From positions 698,830 to 762,829 of the forward strand of contig MNCI01004871.1 of NCBI GenBank assembly GCA_015680685.1: a DNA stretch of 64,000 nucleotides, in the 5' to 3' direction. Positions 56,351-64,000 of this stretch are shown one piece after another. The first letter of the stretch is position 1; every line of letters starts with the position of its first letter. The DNA comes from Gnetum montanum. Taxonomy: Eukaryota; Streptophyta; Gnetopsida; Gnetales; Gnetaceae. The position numbers and the translations under genes are program-made. Below the pieces are notes generated by a model. That model did no database searches. It worked only from the letters and a program-made list of their open reading frames with translations, and was not told where the DNA came from.

Positions 56351-57226
56351 TGATGCGCGACTAGGTACCCCTACGCTCAACCATACGAATACGAGCGTTC
56401 ACGCACGATCCGATCGAACTCCGTGGACAGGCTAGTTGTGGTATCTAGATAGTTACACGTTGATCGCAGTTCGTTGTCTTCCCACCTGGACTAGTATTTG
56501 CTTTGTCACGTATGGTTTAGTCCAGAGTGAGGCGTATGATGTGATCCTAAACTAGTGCTACTCCTAGAGACAATGGAAAATAATATTGATTAAACTAGTG
56601 TGTAATAGGAAATGTAGTCTAAGCTAGCCTAAGTGCGATGAGCATCCATCCCTTAATCATCCGTACACATCTTGGACCTCGTGCACGACTACTGCTGGGA
56701 TTACCAAGCATAGATCCTAGGTATGCTGCTGGGTTACCAAGTAGTCACACTTAAATGCCCGTGATAAAGTCATACTCATTCCGCATTTAACAACAGGAAT
56801 AGTAAATGATGATAAAGAAATATTAACTAAGAAAATAATAAATAACAATAATAATTAAACAATTAAAACTAAGTGAATGCTGCAATGATGAAGTAATCTA
56901 GATCTTTATTTCCGGTCATATGCGTGTCCAAGTATGTCACACTCGAATAAAGGTGTTGTACAATTACAAGCATCACACTGCAGGGATGCACTGGGAAAAT
57001 AATCTAACTTCTATAAAAAAAATGCAAGAGCTTCGCTACAACTAACTCGAAGCTGCCTAAATGAGGCGGAAGGCCCTCTTATTTATAGGCCAAGATAGGC
57101 AACTGCATAAACGAGGCCACGTCGACACAGGAAGGCTGCGTCAACAGGGCCGTGTCAACGCTGCCAGGTATACGGGGCCCCGTATATGCGGCCTAGTCGA
57201 CGCATCGACTATATAGCGCTTCATCA
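56351..57226 (-). mobile_element. 3' LTR of element C
   Basis: The LTR is 876 bp from TGATGCGCGAC to CTTCATCA on the plus strand, followed by 'tacccccacgactg' (G-rich tract, reverse complement). Its U3 carries GTCGAC words and a perfect 18-bp palindrome TATACGGGGCCCCGTATA near 57170-57187. Confidence 0.9.
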
Positions 57227-57238
57227 TACCCCCACGAC
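57227..57238 (-). promoter_or_regulatory. Polypurine-tract region of element C
   Basis: GTCGTGGGGGTA on the minus strand abuts the 3' LTR. Confidence 0.65.
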
Positions 57239-57339
57239 TGGGTAAAAACTCATCCTCGAGTCAAAGAAAGTAAGGAACAAGCTCAATTGAATACACAGTG
57301 GATAGGTATGGGATTATTGACTGACTAGAAATTTATTCA

Positions 57340-57833
57340 TGCCGTAGTGGATATGAAAAAATTGGGACACAGACACAAAATGACAAAATTTGTGGAACTC
57401 ATGGGGTTCTTGGTAGTGGTGGCTCCTCCATGGGTGTCTTTTCTTTGTCCTGTGCATCAGGCTTCTGGGATTGATACCATTGAAGAAACACCTGACGTTT
57501 CTCCTCTTCTATTTGAGGATTATGAGCTGTCCATGCTGATGTTCCAATGTTTGATGGAGTTGGCACTTTTCAAGGACACGGCAGCTGTGGGAACACTTGA
57601 TTGGCCTTGACATGCCATGCCACAAATAGTCGTCGTTCCTCTTCATAGGCTCAAGCCCTAACCTCTCCTTCCTTTGCTTGGATAGATTGTGCAGTAACAG
57701 GAGCTTTATGATGGATGGTGAATGATTGCCTTTTGCTCTACATGTTCTGCATGAGGTCCTTGGCCTCTGCCTCCCCCAGGTCATTCGGCTGCACCTTGAG
57801 AATGTCCTCCTTATTGTCTTCTTTTAGGGCCAT
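57340..57833 (-). pseudogene. Internally deleted ORF2 of element C
   Basis: From ATG 57833 the text MALKEDNKEDILKVQPND matches the DNA at the start of ORF2 in B (23531). Near 57655 it jumps to AYEEERRLFVAWHVKANQVF, which matches B at about 26029 (AYEEE*WLFAASYVKANQMF), and continues SQKPDAQDKEKTPMEE to the end. The plant-transposon-like domain, the Pro/Gln-rich part and nearly all of the coiled coil (about 2.3 kb in B) are gone. Both ends stay recognisable. Confidence 0.8.
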
Positions 57834-59174
57834 CTATAATCACACAAAGATCAATTGTTAGTAAGGTTGTTGAAAAAAGTTCAATGATTTCATACCTTAC
57901 TCATTGCCTTTAATAAATGTTGCATTCTTTACTTAGTGTGATTTTAGAGTTAGAAATTTTTCAAGGAAGTTGCCCTAAAAGTTTAATGTCAGACCTGGTT
58001 TTGAGGAATGTTTGATAAAATGATGACAAAGGAAAGAATACGTCTGGCAATGAAATACTCAGAGGGTATAAGATGATGTGGTGGTGTGCAACAAGTACAA
58101 ATTACAAAAGTCACGTAAGTGGATCCTCCCCAAAGCAGGTTCCAACCTATATGCCCTTGCATAACCACACCTTAAGATGTCTGTAGGCATTGGAAAGGTT
58201 AAATGTAATCTATACCAATGCAAAAAAACACACACATGTTGATATCACCATGATGAGGTATGAATTCAATGATATACAAGACACGAGTCACAAATACATG
58301 AACAACGAGATGGAATGAATCGGAGAAGGGATTGCGGAGATTGGGACGTGAGGTAACTGACTCAGGGCACAATGAACCTTGAGTGTAGTGCATGATTAAT
58401 GTGTCATTAGCCCGTCGCTCCAAAATCAAGACCAAGTCCATTCCTCTAATCAGTGACATCACATTGTTTCATCCCATGATGAGCAACTATGAGTACCATA
58501 ACAACAAGGCTTACAAGCACTTGGCATTTTGTTCAAGGGAGGAGTGATTTTTGTTTTGTGGCACTTTTCTTATTCTTTTCTTTTTCTCTTTCTTCTTTTT
58601 TTTTTAAATACTGAATCCAAAGAAGCCGCCAACCATCAGGCATGGGTGCATGTATTTCCAGTGGGACCCCCTAGAACAACATTGGATTTTTAAGTGCCCT
58701 TTTGATTATTGTTACTCCTATTTTTCATTAGATCTACAAGGATCTGAGTACAATCGGGTTGCATGATGACTCCCACAGACGTCACCAAAGAGAATCCGCA
58801 AATCCCCTTGATGTCATACCCTAATCATTCCCTCTTGGTCCATCCTTCTTCATTCTAGGTACAATGAACACAAAATTAATTTTAAGTTTCAAGAATGTCA
58901 AGAATATCACTATACCCTCAAACAGAACCTCTTATTTGTAGAATGGATGAGTGGGTGTAATGGGCTCATTGTCCAAATAATTAATCGCCAGAGACTTGAT
59001 AGCATAAAACAACACCTCAACCAATGAGTCACATGAGTGTTTTATTCGAAGATGAGATTACTCATAAAAAGATAAAAAGACAAAAAGATAAAACCAATAA
59101 ATTAAAAGGTGAAAAACTGGAAAACAAAAAGTTGAAAAATTAAGAAACAAAAAACATTTATTAATTCTATGTTC
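57834..59174 (-). other. Noncoding interior of element C
   Basis: This shows the same blocks as B 21508-23530 in the same order on the minus strand: the T/A-rich run, 'ggaccaagagggaatga' near 58850, the 'gtcaccaaagagaatccgc' block near 58790, and the 'gtggatcctccccaaagc' block near 58118. No coding potential. Confidence 0.65.
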
Positions 59175-61161
59175 TTAGAATGGAAGATACCCCCCATAAC
59201 TAAACAATTGAGCATGGCTAGAATTAATAAATGGAAGGTGGGGATCCTTGCATGTTGAAAATATTGGGACCTGGTCATACTTATCCCATTGGGGTTCACA
59301 CACTTGATTAGAGTTGACATAGTGAGGCAAGTTATAAGATGTGGTTAATTTATAATGAGTTGATCCACTATGGTACTTGTGACCGTAAGATGGTATGCAA
59401 GGATCAACATGTCTCCCCATGTGGCAATATGCATTGGGCCCCATGGTGGTTGGAGTGTTGATTGGTGGCCCAGATAAGGTAACATGAGGCCTTGGGTTTG
59501 AAGAGGAAGATGCACCACAATGTTGGATTTGTGCTAAGTTGGCAGATGTAGTGGTTTTTGAACTGTGGTATCCCTTTCTACGGTCACATCTAAAGAAGGG
59601 ATGCCTTCGATGTTGTGAAGGACCTCCACTACTGTTGACAATAGCAGCACAAGTAACGTTTGCAAGTTGGAGCTGTGGTGCAAAATCTTCTGGCATAGCT
59701 AGCGGTGATGTAGAAGGGGATGAAGTATGAGAATGTTGAGGTCGAGGAGAAGTGTAAGGCACATGAGGTGGTGATCTTGTTGGAGAGGACATGGGTGGAT
59801 AGTACTCGGGAGAATGATAACGATGAGGTGAGGTAGAGGATGGTGATCTTGTTGGAGAAATAGGGTGTTGAACATAATAAGTATTTGATGCTAGGACATA
59901 CGAATGGTATGGTCCATTTGGCGGTGGCCTCCCCCACGACTGAGGTTTTTTCCACTGTGGTTGAACACAGTATTTTTGTACGAACTCTGGATGTAACATT
60001 CCTCCCCAATGCTTATGTAAATGTGACAAAACTGGACATTGGCCTTTGGGGTGATCATACAAACAAATATTACATTGATACGTATGATTGGCAGTTGAGT
60101 TCTCATTCTTATTCTCTTCAACCCTTCTTTCTGATTGTTGCGTGATGTTCTGTCCTATTTCTAGATTTGGCATAGTTCGTCCTTTAATAATGTTGGCATA
60201 TTTCATGTACCCAATTTGTCATCTTATTAATCTTTGCCTCAATTTCATCTAGTGATTGTAGGATTGGCAAAGATGATTCCACCTCCTTGAAGTGAGTTGA
60301 TTTCTCCTCTTCATGATCATGGACCCTTGTTAAGTTAATATTTTGGTCCTTTCAAGACTTTTCAACATTCTCCCATTTGGCTATTTCTCCTTCTTCTTTT
60401 GCTATCCACTTAATAAGCTCTTGGAGTTGATGGGTTCGTAGCTCATATAGTTGACCTTGGGCATACATCCCTAGGGTCTCCCTTGTTTCATTATGGAGCC
60501 CATCTATGATATGGTACATTAGCCTTTTCTCAGAGAATCCATGGCCTGGGCAATTATTCAACAGTGCATAATATCTTTCCAAGGCCATGTCCAAGGGTTC
60601 ATGTTACACTTGTTTCCATTCTTGGATTTTTCTCCTCAAGGCTAACACTCTCGCATAGGTTTGATATCTTTCGTTGAAGAGTTCTACCATTGTTGGCCAA
60701 CATCGAATTGATTTTGGTTTTAACGATGTATACCATACTTTTGCTTGGTCAACGAGTGTTAGAGAAAAGAGCTTAAGTTTTTGCCACCCATTATCAATAT
60801 TGTTCCATGTACAGGCATCGTAGAAGGCTTGTAAATGTTATTGTGGATCTGAATCATAGCCTTTTAAAAACTTGGGAAAGTTGTTTAAATCAAGCACAGG
60901 TAGACAACTTTCCTTATGATGCCTGCGGGCTATTCGAACAACCTCTTGTATTTCTGTTAAGCTTGTAGTGGCTAGTGGGGGTTCATCATCATTGGGTAAG
61001 TTATGCTTTTGTGCATTGGGATAATGTTGTCTCTAGTTATGTTTATAAGAAATCCCCACCTCGAGTTGCGTACTCCAATCTTCATTGTCATAATATTCGT
61101 TGGTTCTCCAATGAATTGCCTCACTAGATGTGGCATTATTATAGTCTTGTAGGAGAGACAT
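59175..61161 (-). pseudogene. gag of element C
   Basis: From ATG 61161 (MSLLQDYNNATSSEAIHW) the frame runs through a few stops; a shift occurs between 60352 and 60206. The core is LDLNNFPKFLKGYD, QAKVWYTSLKPK, FNERYQTYARVLALRRKIQE, LERYYALLNNCPGHGFSEKR, HNETRETLGMYAQGQLYELR. The knuckle CNICLYDHPKGQC (C-X2-C-X3-H-X4-C) is intact at about 60025-60090. The open tail 60206-59175 is rich in Pro, Ser, His and Tyr (SPTRSPSSTSPHRYHSPEYY). This is the best kept gag of the window, and it closely resembles B. Confidence 0.88.
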
Positions 61162-61284
61162 GGTTGCAAATTTGTGTGTGATTTTATATGTGAATTTTAA
61201 TAATTATTTCCTTCTAAAAGATATATCGTTAAGTGCTTTACAACAATCTTGTATGATGTAACTAATCTAGATAACTAGCACCAT

Positions 61285-61302
61285 CCTCGGCAACGGGGCC
61301 AA
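61285..61302 (-). promoter_or_regulatory. Primer-binding site of element C, tRNA-Asp-like
   Basis: TGGCCCCGTTGCCGAGG on the minus strand follows the LTR end. It is nearly the tRNA-Asp complement TGGCGCCGTTGCCGGGG. It is the best preserved primer site here. Confidence 0.78.
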
Positions 61303-62193
61303 TGATGAGTGGTTAAGTACCCCTACGCTCAACCATACGAATACGAGCGTTCATGCACGATCCGATCGAACTCCGTGGATAGGCTAGTTGTGGTATCTAG
61401 ATAGTTACACGTTGATCGCAATTCACTATCTTCCCACCTGGACTAGTATTTTCTTTGTCACGTATGGTTTAGTCCAGAGTGAGGCATATGATGTGATCCT
61501 AAACTAGTGCTACTCCTAGAGACAATGGAAAATAATATTGATTAAACTAGTGCATAATAGGAAATGTAGTCTAAGCTAGCCTAAGTGCGATGAGCATCCG
61601 TCCCTTAATCATACGTACACATCTTGGACCTCGTGCACAACTACTGCTGGGATTACCAAGCATAGATCCTAGGTATGCTGCCGAGTTACCGAGTAGTCAC
61701 ACTTAAATGCCCGTGATTAAGTCGTACTCATTCTGCATTTAACAACAGGAATAGTAAATGATGATAAATAAATATTAACTAAGAAAACAATAAATAACAA
61801 TAACAATTAACAATAATAATTAAAAAATTTAAACTAAGTGAATGTTGTAATGATGAAGTAATCTCGATCTTTATTTCCGGTCATGTGCGCGTCCAAGTAC
61901 GTCACACTCGAATAAAGGTGCCGTACAATTACAAGCATCACACTGCGGGCATGCACTGGGAAAATAATCTAACTTCTATGGAAAAAAAGTGCAAGAGCTT
62001 TGCTACAACTAACTCGAAGGTGCCTAAATGAGGCAGAAGGCCCTCTTATTTATAGGTCGGGATAGGCGGCTGCGTAAATGGGGCCACGTCGACGTAGGAA
62101 GGCTGCGTCGACAGGGCCTCGTCAACACGGCCACGTATACGGGACCCCGTATGCACAGCCTAGTCGACACATCGACTATATAGCACTTTATCA
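61303..62193 (-). mobile_element. 5' LTR of element C
   Basis: The LTR is 891 bp. TATA box CTATAAATAAG is at 62045-62055 (read leftwards) and the polyadenylation region near 61870. It is about 95% like the 3' LTR by eye, suggesting a more recent insertion than B, whose LTRs differ more. Confidence 0.9.
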
Positions 62194-62198
62194 AGTGT

Positions 62199-62309
62199 CT
62201 TTTGGTTTAGTGGCTATTCTATAGACTTGGTTTAGCGTGCATACCATTTCCTTGAGTTTGTTATGGGTTGGTATAGGGATCATATTAATGCTTTGAACTT
62301 TTGGCCCAC
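62199..62309 (-). other. Short piece of the host relic between element C and a solo LTR
   Basis: 111 bases separate element C from the next solo LTR. They presumably belong to the gag relic at 63091-64000. CCCAC at its end is the target duplication of the solo LTR. Confidence 0.45.
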
Positions 62310-63085
62310 TGATGAGCCGTAATATCGGGTACGTGATATCGGGGCCTGCCTCGTTGCCTATAAATAAGAGGTGGGTGCACATGGTTTGCATAGTTAGTCT
62401 TAGTTCCTTACCCAAACTCTTTCCTTTTTCCATTTCCAAAGATAGAATTATTTCTAAGTGCCTGCAGTAGGAGTCATAAAGTGAACGAATCTTTATTCGA
62501 GCATTGTGTACCTAAGCACACATTGTGTACAACAATAAAGACAAACTTTGTGATAAACCTTGCAACATTCAGAATAGATTAAATAATGTTAATTACTGTT
62601 ACTTAATGCTTTCCTTCGTTAATTAATGTTCTCTCTCTCACCCTGCAACTCTCCTAGGTAAGCATACTCAATACGATCACTTCAAGCATGCATGTCACAC
62701 TTGGTAACTCAATAACAATTAGCGTTTGGTAATCCCAGTAGTGTTGCATTGGTTCAAGATGTGTACGGCAAGTGAGAATAGATGCTGGTGTTAGGACTAG
62801 TTAAAGCATAGTTGAGTAGTTAAATTAAAATTAGTTACTTAGTTATCTCTCTCCTCCCTTTGTAGCACTAGGACATAAAAACATAAAAACTATAAAAATC
62901 ATGTACCTCAAGTTTACTTAACCATACAATCTTACTATACAAGTAAGCTTGGGAAGACAACGATTGATCAACCCATCCTTGTTCCACAAAGGCGCATAAG
63001 CACTTAGTCCTTGGAATTCAACCGGATTGTGCATGGACGCTCGTATTCGTATAGTTGAGCATAGGGATACCTCGCCACTCATCAC
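62310..63085 (+). mobile_element. Solo LTR with duplication CCCAC
   Basis: A 776-bp LTR from TGATGAGCCG to CTCATCA has perfect 5-bp duplications CCCAC (62305-62309, 63086-63090) and no interior. The TATA box is at 62358-62368, the polyadenylation region 'caataaagacaaac' near 62531. It most resembles the LTRs of element A, in opposite orientation. Confidence 0.93.
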
Positions 63086-63090
63086 CCACA

Positions 63091-64000
63091 ATTGCATACT
63101 TTATCATTATTAATAATGCATGGAATTTTCTATCTCTCCATAGTTATAGGTTCATCTTTCATGTTTTGTGTCTGAGTGGTAATGGTGGTTGGCTCTTGGG
63201 TAGGATTAGGAAACATTATTTTTGCGAGAAAGGGGATTGCACAAGATTGTCCTTATGCTAGTTCTAATAAGCTAGTAGGTCTACTAGTCTTATTCACATG
63301 TGTGGAAACTATCCTAAAGAAAGGATGTCTCTGAGATTTTTGCTAAGATCTACTAAAATTATCATTCACTTGTATGTTCATGACACAAGTGGCATTCTTC
63401 TGTTGAGGTTGTGATGCCAATCCTTCCTACATTGTCGATGGTGACATATGTTGGAGGAAAGTATGAGAGTATTATAAATGCGATGGAGGATAAGAGGTAT
63501 GAGATGGTGATCCCACAGGAGATGTTGAGGGTTTATGGTATTTAGGAGAGTACTAGTAGTGATTTAAGGTACAAGAAGTAGAACCATTTGGAGAAACATG
63601 TTGTTAAACATAGTATCCATATGGATCCGATTTGCAATAAGGGTATTGATGGTTTATTGATGGCATCCCTCACAACTGTGGGTTTTGCCACTGTGGTTGA
63701 TAGTAGTTTTGAGGTTGATAAGAAGTCCCACTAGGATAGTACTATTAGTTGTAGGATTTTCTTTAATTACCTTGTGGACAAGGCAATCTCCTAAGCATTT
63801 TCTTTTCTACAAACTTGGGATTTAAAGAAAAATCCCTAAACTCTTGTAGATGTAACATAACTGGGCAATAGTCCTTTGGATGTTCATATTGGCAAATGTC
63901 ACATCCATCATCCTCTTCTACTATAGCTATTTTCCCTTTTTTTTTATAAGTATCCTTACCTATTTTTTTGTTTTTTTTTCCTCTTCTTATTTTGATTGCT
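63091..64000 (-). pseudogene. gag C-terminal relic of an A-like element, running off the window
   Basis: On the minus strand, 63903-63865 encodes a knuckle CDICQYEHPKDYC with all four ligands (C-X2-C-X3-H-X4-C), followed by PVMLHLQE as in A. The text down to 63400 corresponds to the Pro-rich gag tail of A (47550-46900) and C; blocks such as 'ccctcacaactgtgggttttgcc' (63667) match 'cccccatgactgtgggtatttcc' of A. Stops and shifts are frequent. The gag core would lie beyond 64000. Confidence 0.7.

Larger units (their letters stand above)
56351..62193 (-). mobile_element. Element C: pol-less Athila-like retrotransposon, deletion derivative
   Basis: A 5843-bp element on the minus strand has LTRs of 891 bp (5', right) and 876 bp (3', left). 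It is flanked by GGTGT (56346-56350) and AGTGT (62194-62198), a 5-bp duplication with one change. The interior carries gag (61161-59175), noncoding blocks and a shortened ORF2 (57833-57340). Protease, RT and integrase are absent, as in B. It is a smaller member of the same non-autonomous family. Confidence 0.9.

Noticed and set aside
1-64000. tRNA, rRNA, snoRNA or microRNA genes
   Set aside because: None was recognised by eye. A covariance-model search would be needed to exclude short RNA genes.

Overview
This window is nuclear DNA from a land plant, most likely a seed plant with a large, repeat-filled genome. It contains no intact host gene. The evidence for a plant is Athila-like and Tat-like Ty3/gypsy retrotransposons with tRNA-Asp-type primer sites, a plant L1-type LINE, and decayed pieces of plant genes: CYP704-like P450, type III polyketide synthase, HD-Zip IV, AGD12-type ARF-GAP and RGLG/copine. 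The species cannot be told from the sequence. A 914-base assembly gap lies at 16735-17648.

Layout. 1-7769: a truncated LTR, a decayed plus-strand Athila-like pol with its 3' noncoding region, a solo LTR (5393-6343, 5-bp duplication CAAGG) and a truncated LTR. 7770-11085: unassigned DNA, then four host-gene fragments within 1.7 kb (RGLG, type III PKS, CYP704, ARF-GAP/C2). 11085-16734: two older dispersed repeats (called E and F here), a gypsy relic and a partial LTR that runs into the gap. 18112-27299: element B, a complete LTR-bounded retrotransposon (duplication AAGTG) that has gag but no pol, and carries a long second reading frame in the 3' position. 27305-38350: a decayed minus-strand Tat-lineage element, interrupted at 33241-36305 by a block holding an HD-Zip IV fragment and another E copy. 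38809-40602: repeats F and E. 40603-50374: element A, a full-length Athila-like element (minus strand, duplication CTAAG) with gag, protease, RT, RNase H and integrase; it splits an E copy. 50560-55350: an L1-type LINE (minus strand). 56351-62193: element C, a shorter pol-less relative of B (minus strand, duplication GGTGT/AGTGT). 62310-63085: a solo LTR (duplication CCCAC) inside a gag relic that runs off the window.

How the parts relate. A, B, C and the solo and partial LTRs share LTR ends (TGATGAG...CTCATCA), a TATA box with AATAAA signal, a tRNA-Asp-like primer site and a G-rich tract ending in GGGTA. B and C lost pol between the gag proline-rich tail and a conserved palindrome that follows integrase in A. 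B then carries an ORF2 with a plant-transposon-like domain and a long coiled coil. C keeps only the two ends of that ORF2, so C-type copies are deletion derivatives of B-type copies. Every coding region is broken by stops or frameshifts, many of them C-to-T type, as expected in long-methylated plant DNA.
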